NCBI GenBank assembly: GCA_902806205.1 | Contig: CADCVR010000001.1 | Coordinates: 1-64,000, forward strand | Direction of reading: 5' to 3' | Source: an uncultured Solirubrobacteraceae bacterium | GTDB lineage: Bacteria; Actinomycetota; Thermoleophilia; Solirubrobacterales; Solirubrobacteraceae | DNA length: 64,000 nucleotides | Shown here: piece after piece, positions 7,851-18,454 of the stretch | Layout: the number at the start of each line of letters is the position of its first letter | How positions within the stretch are numbered: position 1 is the stretch's first letter | Notes under the pieces: generated by a model | What the model saw: the letters and a program-made list of their open reading frames with translations, nothing else | What the model was told of the DNA's origin: nothing | Databases searched by the model: none | Program-made: the position numbers and the translations under genes

Positions 7851-9119
7851 TCAGTCCCTGACCGTCGCGCCGTTGCGCATCCGCTCCACGAGCGACAGGA
7901 TGGCAAACGCCACGTCGCGTTTCGCCGATCGCCCGATGTGCTCCGCGCCGTCGGCGGTCACGAGCGTCACCTCGTTCTCGGACGCGTCGAAGCCGATGCC
8001 GTCGCCGGCGACGTCGTTGACGACGATCGCGTCGAGGCCCTTACGCTCGAGCTTCTCGCGCCCGGAGGCGACGGCGCCGGCGCCGGTCTCGGCCGCGAAG
8101 CCGACAAGCGTCTGCCCCGCCGCGCGGGAGGCGGCGAGCTCCGCGAGCACGTCCGCAGTCGGCTCCATCGCGACGACGAGGTTGGCGCGTCCGAGCTTCT
8201 TGAGCTTGTCGTCCGCCGGCGTCGCGGGCCGGAAGTCCGCCACGGCGGCGGCCATCAGCAGCACGTCGCACCCCGCGAACTCCGCCCGGCAGGCCACCTG
8301 CAGCTCGGCCGCCGTCTCCACGTCGAGGTAGCGCACCCGCGCGTCGCGCGGAAGGGCGACGTTCGCGGCCACGACGGAGACCTGCGCCCCGCGGTCGGCG
8401 GCGGCCTCGGCCAGGGCGAAACCCATGCGTCCGCTGGAGCGATTGCCGACGAAGCGCACCGCATCGATCGGCTCGCGCGTGCCGCCGGCGGTGACCAGGA
8501 CGCGCAGTCCCTCCCACGGACCCGGCGTGGGGCCGGGACGCCCAGCGTCGGCGAGCGTCGCCGCGAGCGTCTCGAGGATGACGGCGGGCTCGGCGAGCCG
8601 GCCCATCCCCCACTCGCCCTTCGAGCCGAGCGCACCCTGGGTCGGCGCGACGACCGTGGCGCCGCGCCGGATGAGCAACGCGAGGTTCGCCTGCGTGGCC
8701 GGGTGCTCCCACATGTGGGTGTTCATCGCCGGGGCGATCACCAGCGGGCACGTCGCCGCCAGTGCGGCGGACGTCAGCAGGTTGTCGGCCAGGCCGTGTG
8801 CGAGCTTGGCCAGCGTGTTGGCTCCGGCGGGGGCGACGACGTACGCGTCGGCGTGGGCGACGAGCGCGAGGTGCGAGAGCGGCTCGTGCTCCGGGAGGGC
8901 CTGGCCGGGGAAGGCGCCCCGGGCGGGGTCGTGCTCCCATTCGCTCGTCAGCACGGGCGCGCCCGTCAGGCCGGCGAAGGACGCAGGGCCGACGAAGCGC
9001 TGGGCGGCCTCGGTCTGCACGACCCGGACGGCGTGCCCGGCCTGGGTGGCCAGGCGCACGAGTTCCAGCGCCTTGTAGGCGGCGATCCCGCCCGAGACGC
9101 CGAGGAGGATCCGGGCCAT
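7851..9119 (-). CDS. coaBC: Bifunctional phosphopantothenoylcysteine decarboxylase / phosphopantothenate-cysteine ligase
   Basis: A 422-aa protein. CoaC (flavodoxin-like decarboxylase) occupies about residues 1-185, with GVSGGIAAYK at 8-17 and the signature PAMNTHMW. CoaB (ligase) occupies about 190-400, with the nucleotide-binding TAGGTREPIDAVRFVGNRSS and KLKKLGRANLVVAMEPTADV. It makes 4'-phosphopantetheine from phosphopantothenate and cysteine in CoA biosynthesis. It sits downstream of rpoZ, the usual actinobacterial order gmk-rpoZ-coaBC, but 191 nt now separate the two because of a small insertion element. Confidence 0.96.
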   Translation of the reverse strand: MARILLGVSGGIAAYKALELVRLATQAGHAVRVVQTEAAQRFVGPASFAGLTGAPVLTSEWEHDPARGAFPGQALPEHEPLSHLALVAHADAYVVAPAGANTLAKLAHGLADNLLTSAALAATCPLVIAPAMNTHMWEHPATQANLALLIRRGATVVAPTQGALGSKGEWGMGRLAEPAVILETLAATLADAGRPGPTPGPWEGLRVLVTAGGTREPIDAVRFVGNRSSGRMGFALAEAAADRGAQVSVVAANVALPRDARVRYLDVETAAELQVACRAEFAGCDVLLMAAAVADFRPATPADDKLKKLGRANLVVAMEPTADVLAELAASRAAGQTLVGFAAETGAGAVASGREKLERKGLDAIVVNDVAGDGIGFDASENEVTLVTADGAEHIGRSAKRDVAFAILSLVERMRNGATVRD

Positions 9120-9148
9120 CTTCTGGCTCTCGGATCCCCGACTCCTAG

Positions 9149-9310
9149 GAGCCTGTGGAAATATTCGCGCGCCCGCTCAGAACCACCTCGCGCGCACCAT
9201 CCGCCACCCGACGACTCGCAGATCCAACCAGGATCTGCCACGTCATCGCGCGACGCCCGGCACGGGCGATGTGGCTCAGAGCGGCCACACGGCGATACAT
9301 CAACAGACTC
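9149..9310. mobile_element. MITE-like element at the rpoZ stop codon (162 bp, flanked by CTAG)
   Basis: The segment begins GAGCCTGTGGAA and ends so that its reverse complement reads GAGTCTGTTGAT, a 12-bp imperfect terminal inverted repeat with 9 matches. It is bracketed by direct repeats of CTAG at 9145-9148 and 9311-9314, which look like target-site duplications. The right copy contains the rpoZ stop codon (TAG read on the minus strand). There is no meaningful ORF inside. Ends of the GA[GA]CCTGT type and short TA-centred duplications are typical of IS5-family transposases, so this is probably a non-autonomous derivative. A second element with similar ends lies at 22531-22696. Confidence 0.62.
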
Positions 9311-9538
9311 CTAGCGGTACTGGTATTTGATCTTGCCCGCGGCAACTTCCTCGAGCGCGATCGTGAGGTAGTTCTTCGAGCCCGTGTCGATCATCGGCGG
9401 CGGGAACTCGTCGAAGGTCCCCTCGCCGAGGTTGTGGTAGTACGAGTTGATCTGGCGGGCGCGCTTGGCGGCCACCAGAACGGACGCGTAGTTCGAGTCG
9501 ACGTTCTCGAGCAGGGTGTCGATGCGGGGCGAGATCAC
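9311..9538 (-). CDS. rpoZ: RNA polymerase omega subunit
   Basis: A 75-aa protein, GTG start overlapping the gmk stop (GTGA). It has the omega features PRIDTLLENVDSNYASVLVA followed by AKRARQINSYY and the C-terminal LTIALEEVAAGKIKY. Length and position behind gmk are normal for Actinobacteria. Omega assists assembly and stability of RNA polymerase. The stop TAG (9313-9311) lies inside a CTAG that flanks an insertion element. Confidence 0.95.
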   Translation of the reverse strand: MISPRIDTLLENVDSNYASVLVAAKRARQINSYYHNLGEGTFDEFPPPMIDTGSKNYLTIALEEVAAGKIKYQYR

Positions 9539-10092
9539 CCGTCGAGTGTAGCCCGTACGCAGGCCTCGAGCTCGTCGATCGCCCGGTCGAGGTCGTCGTT
9601 GACGACGACACGGGAGAACTCGCCGGCGGCGGCCAGCTCCTGCTCGGCCACGGCCAGGCGCCGCTCGATCTGCTCCGGCGGGTCGGTTCCGCGGCCGATC
9701 AGCCGGGTGCGCAGCGCCTCGAGGGAGGGCGGCGCGATGAAGATGCGGATCGCGTCGGGGAGCGCGGCCGCAACCTGGCGGGCGCCCTGCAGCTCGATCT
9801 CCAGCACGACCGGGTGGCCATCCGCGGTCCGCTTCTCCAGCTCGGAGCGCAGCGTCCCGTAGCGGCGGCCGGAGTACTCGGCGTGCTCGACGAAGTCCCC
9901 GGCGGCGGCGGCGCGGGCGAACTGCTGCGGGGTGAGGAAGTGATAGCTCTTGCCGTCCTGCTCCCCGGGGCGCGGGGGCCGCGTCGTGGCCGAGACGGAG
10001 AGCTCGAGCTCGGGGATGCGCTCGAGCAGCAGCTTGATCAGCGTCCCCTTGCCGACTCCGGACGGGCCGGTGATCACGTACACGCGCGCCAC
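9535..10092 (-). CDS. gmk: Guanylate kinase
   Basis: A 185-aa protein, GTG start at 10092. The P-loop GPSGVGKGTL lies at residues 9-18, with the GMP-binding region SVSATTRPPRPGEQDGKSYHF and the ALRTRLIGRGTD lid. It phosphorylates GMP to GDP with ATP. It overlaps rpoZ by 4 nt and follows the two mIHF genes, matching the actinobacterial order mihF-gmk-rpoZ. Confidence 0.96.
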   Translation of the reverse strand: MARVYVITGPSGVGKGTLIKLLLERIPELELSVSATTRPPRPGEQDGKSYHFLTPQQFARAAAAGDFVEHAEYSGRRYGTLRSELEKRTADGHPVVLEIELQGARQVAAALPDAIRIFIAPPSLEALRTRLIGRGTDPPEQIERRLAVAEQELAAAGEFSRVVVNDDLDRAIDELEACVRATLDG

Positions 10093-10127
10093 GAGGCGGC
10101 GAGGCTATCCGCGGCGGCGGTCGGCTA

Positions 10128-10421
10128 CTACCGGGGCAGCGAGGCGATGAGCGCCTCGCGCTGGCGCTGCGAGAGCCCGCCGATCGTCTTGCTCGCCGGG
10201 ATGGCGCAGTCTTTGAGAAGCTTGTTCGCCTTCACGCGGCCGTACTTCGGAACGGCCAGCAGCATGTCGACGACCTTCGCCGTCTCGGCGCATTGCGGCG
10301 GTTCTCGCAGCACGTCGCGCAACGAGACCCGACCGGCCTTGAGATTGCGCTTGAGCCTAGCCCGGGCGGAGCGGATCTCGTTCGCGAGTCGCAGCGCCTT
10401 CATGCGAGGGTCGTCGTCCAT
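10128..10421 (-). CDS. mihF: Actinobacterial integration host factor (mIHF), copy 2
   Basis: A 97-aa protein. Residues from about 40 on (PPQCAETAKVVDMLLAVPKY, then GRVKANKLL and ISASKTIGGLSQ-like sequence) match the helix-two-turn-helix (H2TH) DNA-binding core of actinobacterial IHF, a nucleoid protein unrelated to proteobacterial IHF. The neighbouring gene (10437-10778) is a clear paralogue; the two share VPKYGRVKANK and KTIGGLSQRQR almost unchanged. This copy is the shorter one and lacks the Pro/Thr-rich N-terminal extension. It lies 35 nt upstream of gmk, the usual single-copy position. Confidence 0.9.
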   Translation of the reverse strand: MDDDPRMKALRLANEIRSARARLKRNLKAGRVSLRDVLREPPQCAETAKVVDMLLAVPKYGRVKANKLLKDCAIPASKTIGGLSQRQREALIASLPR

Positions 10422-10436
10422 GTCCGGGCTCGCGGG

Positions 10437-10778
10437 CTACCGGCGCAGGGAGGCGATGAGCTCGTCGCGCTGACGCTGGGAGAGCCCGCCGATCGTCTTG
10501 CTCGGCGAGATCCGGCAGGCGACGATGACCTTGTTGGCCTTGACGCGGCCGTACTTCGGGACGGCCATCAAGATGTCGAAGACCTTCGCCGTCAGGACGT
10601 ACGCCGGCGGGTCCTGCAGGAGCGAGTGGATCGACACGCGGCCCGCCTTCAGCTCCTTCTTGAGCGTCGCCCGTCTTGAGCGCACCTCGTTGGCGACTTC
10701 CAGCGCGTCGCGGCGTTGTTTGATCGAACGCTCCGGCGTGGTGACGGGCTTTGCGGTACTCGTAGGAGCCGGTGGCAT
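10437..10778 (-). CDS. mihF: Actinobacterial integration host factor (mIHF), copy 1
   Basis: A 113-aa paralogue of the following gene. An N-terminal Pro/Thr-rich extension of about 20 residues precedes the basic helix (QRRDALEVANEVRSRRATLKKEL) and the H2TH core (LTAKVFDILMAVPKYGRVKA, then SPSKTIGGLSQRQR). It is expected to bind double-stranded DNA without strong sequence specificity and to shape the nucleoid. The stop lies 15 nt before copy 2, so the pair is probably one transcript. The 126-nt gap to pyrD upstream could hold its own promoter, but I see no convincing -35/-10 pair. Confidence 0.9.
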   Translation of the reverse strand: MPPAPTSTAKPVTTPERSIKQRRDALEVANEVRSRRATLKKELKAGRVSIHSLLQDPPAYVLTAKVFDILMAVPKYGRVKANKVIVACRISPSKTIGGLSQRQRDELIASLRR

Positions 10779-10904
10779 CGCCGGTGGACTTTACATCGCC
10801 CGGCCCTGCCGTGTGGTCCCCGCGCGGGAATTCGCCTGTACCTCGACATGAGCTTGACGGTCGTTGACCCTGCTCAAGCGTTTTGTGCGCATTTGCAGGA
10901 GACT

Positions 10905-11819
10905 TCAGGGACATACGCTGGCCTGGCCGCCTGGTGGCGTGCGCGCCCGGCCGGCGTTCTCCAACGCCTTCAGCTCCTCGGTTATTCGTCCAGCGGCCCT
11001 CGGATCACGGAAGCTCTCGGTGCCCACGGCGACCAGCGTGGCGCCCGCGGACAGCAGGTCGGCGGCGTGCCTGCCGTGCTGGACTCCGCCCATGCCGATG
11101 ATCGGCAACGCGACACGTTCGGCGACCGCCGCGACCTGCGCCAGGGCGACCACGCGGATCGCCGGGCCCGAGAGCCCGCCCTGCCCTGAGCCGAGCCAGC
11201 GCCCGCCTCTGCCGTCGGGATGCAGCGGTACGGCCCGCAGCGTGTTGATGAGCGAAACGGCGTCGGCTCCCGCCGCCTCGGCGGCTTGGGCGCAGAGCGT
11301 CACGTCGGCCGTGTTCGGGGTGAGCTTGACGATGAGCGGCTTGGCGGTCACGGCCCGCACCCGGCGCACGACGGCCTCCAGGTCGGACGGGACGGCGCCG
11401 ATGTCGAGCCCCGTCGCGACGTTGGGACACGACACGTTCAGCTCGAGCGCGAAGATCTCGGGTCGGTGGCCGACGGCGGCGGCGACCTCGGCGAGTTCCT
11501 CCCCAGTGCCGCCCATGACGTTCGTGATCAGCGGGACCGGCAGCATCGCGTAGCGCGGCAGGTCCTCGGCGAGGTAGGCCGCGACGCCCTTGTTCGGCAG
11601 GCCGATCGAGTTGACCATCCCCGCGGGGGTCTCCCACAGCCGTGGCGGCGCGTTGCCGTCGCGCGGGCGCAGCGTGATCGTCTTGGAGACGTAGGCACTG
11701 AACGGGAAGGCGGCGCGCAGGGCGGGGCCGAAGGCGCGCTCGGCGGCGATCGCATCGAACGTTCCCGAGCCGTTGACGACGCGATGCTCGAGCTGACGCC
11801 CGCAGAAGGTGACTGACAT
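10905..11819 (-). CDS. pyrD: Dihydroorotate dehydrogenase, class 1B catalytic subunit
   Basis: A 304-aa FMN-dependent TIM-barrel enzyme, start ATG at 11819. Visible motifs are VNGSGTFDA, KTITLRPRDGN, GLPNKG, the active-site loop ELNVSCPNV with its catalytic Cys, KLTPN, and GMGGVQHGRHAADLLSAGAT for phosphate binding. It oxidises dihydroorotate to orotate; the adjacent PyrK passes electrons to NAD. The start codon overlaps the stop (TGA) of the last mini-ORF of a tandem repeat array, as TGATG. The frame stays open upstream through the repeats without an ATG, so the start given is the one that fits the family. Confidence 0.95.
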   Translation of the reverse strand: MSVTFCGRQLEHRVVNGSGTFDAIAAERAFGPALRAAFPFSAYVSKTITLRPRDGNAPPRLWETPAGMVNSIGLPNKGVAAYLAEDLPRYAMLPVPLITNVMGGTGEELAEVAAAVGHRPEIFALELNVSCPNVATGLDIGAVPSDLEAVVRRVRAVTAKPLIVKLTPNTADVTLCAQAAEAAGADAVSLINTLRAVPLHPDGRGGRWLGSGQGGLSGPAIRVVALAQVAAVAERVALPIIGMGGVQHGRHAADLLSAGATLVAVGTESFRDPRAAGRITEELKALENAGRARTPPGGQASVCP

Positions 11820-11872
11820 CAGACCCTGCGGGTCGTGGCCGTGGGACGAGGCATCCTGCCGCGGCGTTTCAT
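11819..11872 (-). CDS. Mini-ORF C in the pyrK-pyrD repeat (17 aa), coupled to pyrD
   Basis: A variant copy, MKRRGRMPRPTATTRRV, ending in TGA rather than TAG. The TGA overlaps the pyrD ATG (TGATG). CAGGG lies 5 nt before that ATG, so the unit supplies both a coupling stop and a plausible ribosome binding site for pyrD. This gives the last repeat an obvious role even if the peptide itself has none. Confidence 0.38.
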   Translation of the reverse strand: MKRRGRMPRPTATTRRV

Positions 11873-11875
11873 CGC

Positions 11876-11929
11876 CTAGGCCCTGCGGGTCGTGGCCATG
11901 GGACGAGGCATCCTGCCGCGGCGTTTCAT
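11876..11929 (-). CDS. Mini-ORF B in the pyrK-pyrD repeat (17 aa)
   Basis: Identical in sequence to mini-ORF A. The ATG lies 3 nt after the TAG of A and 9 nt after a CAGGG that could act as a ribosome binding site. No similarity to a known peptide is recognised. Confidence 0.35.
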   Translation of the reverse strand: MKRRGRMPRPMATTRRA

Positions 11930-11932
11930 CGC

Positions 11933-11986
11933 CTAGGCCCTGCGGGTCGTGGCCATGGGACGAGGCATCCTGCCGCGGCGTTTCAT
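11933..11986 (-). CDS. Mini-ORF A in the pyrK-pyrD repeat (17 aa)
   Basis: The frame reads MKRRGRMPRPMATTRRA and then TAG. Its ATG lies 3 nt after the pyrK stop codon. The peptide is short, strongly basic (6 Arg, 1 Lys) and repeated in the next unit. Whether it is translated is not known; the tight stop-to-start spacing is what would be expected of reinitiation along the pyr operon mRNA. Confidence 0.35.
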   Translation of the reverse strand: MKRRGRMPRPMATTRRA

Positions 11987-11989
11987 CGC

Positions 11990-12867
11990 CTAGAGCGCCG
12001 GAACCGAGCGCAGGGTGCCGGCCGCCATGACCGGCCCGTCGACGCAGACGCGCGCGTAGCCGCCGGCCGTCAGCGGCACGACGCACCCGAAGCAGGCGCC
12101 GTAGCCGCAGGCCATGCCGCTCTCCAGCGCGAGCTGCGCCGGCACGCCGTTCCCCGTCGCCAGCCCGCGGACGGCTTCGAGCATCGCGGCGGGGCCGCAG
12201 GCGTAGACGAGCGCGTGCGGATCACGCTCGAGCTCTGCTCGCAGCAGGGCGGTCACGTAGCCGTGATGCCCGGCCGAGCCGTCGTCGGTCGCGAGCCGGG
12301 CGCCCGCGAAGGACGCCGCGACCTGGGCGTGGGCGGCGTCGCGGAAGCCCAAGAGCATCGTCGCCTCGATCCCGCGGTGGGCGAGCGCGCCCGAGAGCGC
12401 CATGACCGGTGGCAGCCCGATCCCGCCTGCGACCAGGATCGGCCGCCGCGCCCCGCCGAACGCCGGATCGCGCCCACCCCCCGGGTGCTCATCGGCACTC
12501 GGCGCGTCGGGAAGCGTGAAGCCGTTGCCCAGCGGGCCGGTGACCCAGAGCGCCTCGCCCTTCTTCAGCGTCGCGAGGCGATGGGTGCCGGGGCCGACGT
12601 CCTCGAGCAGGAACCAGAGGTGGCCGCCCGACGAGCCCATCGGCGAGAACGCGCGCGGCAGGTAGGGGCGCTCGTCCTCCCCGCCCCCCCAGCCGTGGAC
12701 GGTCGCGAGCATGTGGAACTGACCCGGGTCGGCCTGCGGCCCGTCGCGGTCGGCGACCTCGAGCAGGACGTAGGCGCCCACCTTCCGCGTGGAGACGACG
12801 AGCCCGCGGCGGCGCCCGAACGGCGCCAGCACGCGACCGTCCTCACCGCGCGCCACCTCCGGCGCGC

Positions 12868-12871
<4 letters not shown>
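11990..12871 (-). CDS. pyrK: Dihydroorotate dehydrogenase electron transfer subunit
   Basis: A 293-aa ferredoxin-reductase-like protein, GTG start at 12871 overlapping the carB stop by 4 nt. It has an FAD-binding barrel ([10 protein letters not shown]), an NAD-binding domain ([16 protein letters not shown]) and the C-terminal [2Fe-2S] cluster loop CGYGACFGC with a fourth Cys in YARVCVDG. It transfers electrons from PyrD to NAD. The stop is followed at once by the 57-bp repeat array. Confidence 0.94.
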
Positions 12872-15980
<3,109 letters not shown>

Positions 15981-15981
<1 letters not shown>

Positions 15982-17111
15982 TACGACGCCGCCTTGATCT
16001 GCGCGACGAAACGGTCGAACAGGTAGAGCGAGTCGTGCGGGCCCGGGCCGGCCTCGGGGTGGTACTGCACGGTGCCTCCGGCGACGTCGAGGAGCTGCAA
16101 ACCCTCGACGGTCCTGTCGTAGAGGTTGACGTGCGACAGGGCGGCCGCGCCGAAGTCGGTGTCCCAGCGGACGGGCGCGTCGGCCGCGATGGTGCCGCTG
16201 CCGTCCGGGGCCTCGACCGCGAAGCCGTGGTTCTGCGACGTGATCTCGATCGTTCCCGTCGCCAGGTCCTTGACGGGGTGGTTGCCTCCGTGGTGGCCGA
16301 AGGGCAGCTTGTAGGTCGTAAGTCCCACGGCGCGGCACAGCAGCTGGTGGCCGAGGCAGATGCCCCACACGGGCCGCTTGCCGATCAGCCGGCGGGTCGT
16401 GGCGACGACATGGCCCAGCGCGGCGGGGTCACCCGGGCCGTTGGCGAGGAAGAACCCGTGGGCGTCGGTGGCCAGCAGCTCCTCCGCGGTGACCGTGCAG
16501 GGGTGCAGCGTGACCTCCGCGCCGCGCGCGACGAGGTGCTTGACGATCGAGGTCTTGATGCCCGTGTCGATCGCGTGGATGCGGACGTCACCGCCCCGGC
16601 CGTGGGTGCTCGCCCGTGCCGGCGTCACCTCGCACGCGAGGTCGCGGCCGACCATGCCCGGCTCGGCGTCGAGCTCGGCGCGCGCGTCGTCCTCCCGGGT
16701 CGAAGCGCCGAACACGCCGCCCTTCATCGCGCCGGCCTGTCGGATGTGCCGCACGAGTGCGCGCGTGTCGACGCCGGTGATCGCCGGGACGCCGCAGTCG
16801 ATCAGCCAGTCCAGCCAGCCCCGCTCGGCCTCGGGCGCGTCCTCGCGGTTGACCGCCTCGCGCATGATCGCCGCGCGCGCCCACACCCGGTCGGACTCCA
16901 TCGCGCGCTCGCTGACGCCGTAGTTGCCGATGTGCGGGTAGGTGAACGTGAGCAGCTGGCCCGCGAAGGAGGCGTCGGTCAGCGACTCCTGGTAGCCCGA
17001 CATGCCGGTGGTGAAGACGACCTCACCGACGGCGTGCGCATCGGCGCCACAGGCAAGGCCGTCGAAGCGGGTGCCGTCCTCGAGCAGGACGTAAGCGGTG
17101 GCCGGGCGCAT
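15981..17111 (-). CDS. carA: Carbamoyl phosphate synthase small (glutaminase) subunit
   Basis: A 376-aa protein starting [18 protein letters not shown]. The CarA N-terminal domain covers about residues 1-145 ([20 protein letters not shown]). The class I glutamine amidotransferase domain follows, with the nucleophile in [14 protein letters not shown] and the His/Glu pair in [12 protein letters not shown]. It hydrolyses glutamine and channels ammonia to CarB. The ATG overlaps the pyrC stop (TGATG), and the stop overlaps the carB start. Confidence 0.97.
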
Positions 17112-18454
17112 CAGGCCAGGCTGAGCGCGAACGCGCGCTCCCGGTAGGCGACGGAGCCGGCCGCGACGGTCAGCAGGACCCGCCCGCGCAGCGTGCGGCC
17201 GCCGAAGCAGCAGTTCTCCGAGCGCGACGCGTAGCCCTCCGCGCCGACCTCCCAGTCCGCGGTTAGGTCGACGAGCACGACGTTCGCCGGCTTCCCGCGG
17301 ATGATCCGCGGGACGGGCAGGCCGAACAGGCCGCCACCGCTCGTCAGCTTCTCGACGACCAGGCCGAGCGGCAGCACGCCCGGCTCGACCAGGCCGCTGT
17401 AGACGGCCGCGAACGCCGTCTCGAGCCCCGTGGTGCCCATCGGCGCCTGCTCGAACGGCACCTCCTTCTCGTCGCGGGCGTGCGGCGCGTGGTCGGTCGC
17501 GATGCAGTCGATCGTGCCGTCGCGAAGCCCGTCGATGAGCGCCTGGCGATCCTCCTCGGTGCGCAGCGGCGGGTTCATCTTCATGCTCGTGTCGAGCGTG
17601 CGGACGGCCTCGTGCGTGAGCAGCAGGTGGTGCGGGCTGGCTTCGCAGGAGACCTGGACGCCCTGGGCCTTGGCGGTCGCCACGGCGAGCACCGACTCCT
17701 GGGCGGAGAGGTGCTGCATGTGGACGCGGGCCTCCTCGTAGCCGGCCAGGGCGCAGTCGCGCGCGACCAGGGTGCTCTCGCTCACCGACGGGATGCCGGT
17801 GAGCCCGAGCAGCGCGGAGATCGCTCCCTCGTGCATGACCCCCGCGCCCGACAGCGACGGATCCTCCTCGTGGAGGGCGATGACGCCGCCGCACAGGCGC
17901 TGGTACTGCAGCGCCTTGCGCAGCATGCCGGCCGAAACGACGGGGCGGCCGTCGTCGGTGAAGCCCAGCGCGCCCTGCTCGCGCAGCTCGGCCATCTCGG
18001 TGAGCTCCTGGCCGGCCAGTCCTCGCGTGATGGCGGGCATGAAGCCGACGGGCACGCGCGCGTCGCGCGCCGCCGCGTCGCGCAGCGACCGCAGCCCGGG
18101 CGCGGAGTCCACGACGGGGTTGGTGTTGGGCATGGCCACCACGGTGCAGTAGCCGCCGGCCGCCGCGGCCCGTGTCCCTGTCCCGAGATCCTCCTTGTGC
18201 TCCTGGCCCGGCACGCGCAGGTGGACGTGCGGGTCGACGAACGCGGGGAACAGATGGCGGCCCGCGCCGTCGACGACCTCCGCGCCCGGGGGCGCCTCCA
18301 GGCTGCCGGGCGCGCCGACCTCGCAGATCTCGCCTTCGCGGATCAGGACGTCGTGCGGCGCGTCGATCCCCGCGCGCGGGTCGACGACATGGGCGCCGCG
18401 GACCAGGAGGTCGACCACCGCGGTCGGTGCGCGTACGAGGGGATCGACGCTCAC
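17111..18454 (-). CDS. pyrC: Dihydroorotase (class I)
   Basis: A 447-aa amidohydrolase, GTG start at 18454 overlapping the pyrB stop (GTGA). Metal-binding motifs visible are DPHVHLRVPG, the His in ASPHHLLLTHE, and CIATDHAPHARDEK with the catalytic Asp. MNPPLR marks the substrate-binding region. It cyclises carbamoyl aspartate to dihydroorotate. Length and motifs are typical of the class I enzyme found in Actinobacteria. Confidence 0.96.
   Translation of the reverse strand: MSVDPLVRAPTAVVDLLVRGAHVVDPRAGIDAPHDVLIREGEICEVGAPGSLEAPPGAEVVDGAGRHLFPAFVDPHVHLRVPGQEHKEDLGTGTRAAAAGGYCTVVAMPNTNPVVDSAPGLRSLRDAAARDARVPVGFMPAITRGLAGQELTEMAELREQGALGFTDDGRPVVSAGMLRKALQYQRLCGGVIALHEEDPSLSGAGVMHEGAISALLGLTGIPSVSESTLVARDCALAGYEEARVHMQHLSAQESVLAVATAKAQGVQVSCEASPHHLLLTHEAVRTLDTSMKMNPPLRTEEDRQALIDGLRDGTIDCIATDHAPHARDEKEVPFEQAPMGTTGLETAFAAVYSGLVEPGVLPLGLVVEKLTSGGGLFGLPVPRIIRGKPANVVLVDLTADWEVGAEGYASRSENCCFGGRTLRGRVLLTVAAGSVAYRERAFALSLA

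Larger units (their letters stand above)
11822..11992. repeat. Three tandem 57-bp repeats between pyrK and pyrD
   Basis: Three head-to-tail copies of a 57-bp unit occupy 11822-11878, 11879-11935 and 11936-11992. The two right-hand copies are identical; the pyrD-proximal one differs at a few positions. The array starts exactly at the pyrK stop (TAG, 11992-11990) and ends 2 nt from the pyrD start. On the minus strand each unit encodes a complete 17-residue frame opened by ATG and closed by a stop. Each also carries CAGGG, which could serve as a ribosome binding site for the next frame. There are no spacers, so it is not a CRISPR array. Confidence 0.93.

Noticed and set aside
11822-11992. Three repeats considered as a CRISPR array
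   Set aside because: The units are directly abutting with no spacers, contain coding-like frames, and no cas gene is near.
10905-12086. An N-terminal extension of PyrD running through the repeats (repeated [19 protein letters not shown])
   Set aside because: The frame is open only because the unit length is divisible by three. It has no start codon between the pyrK stop and the family start, and PyrD begins normally at 11819.
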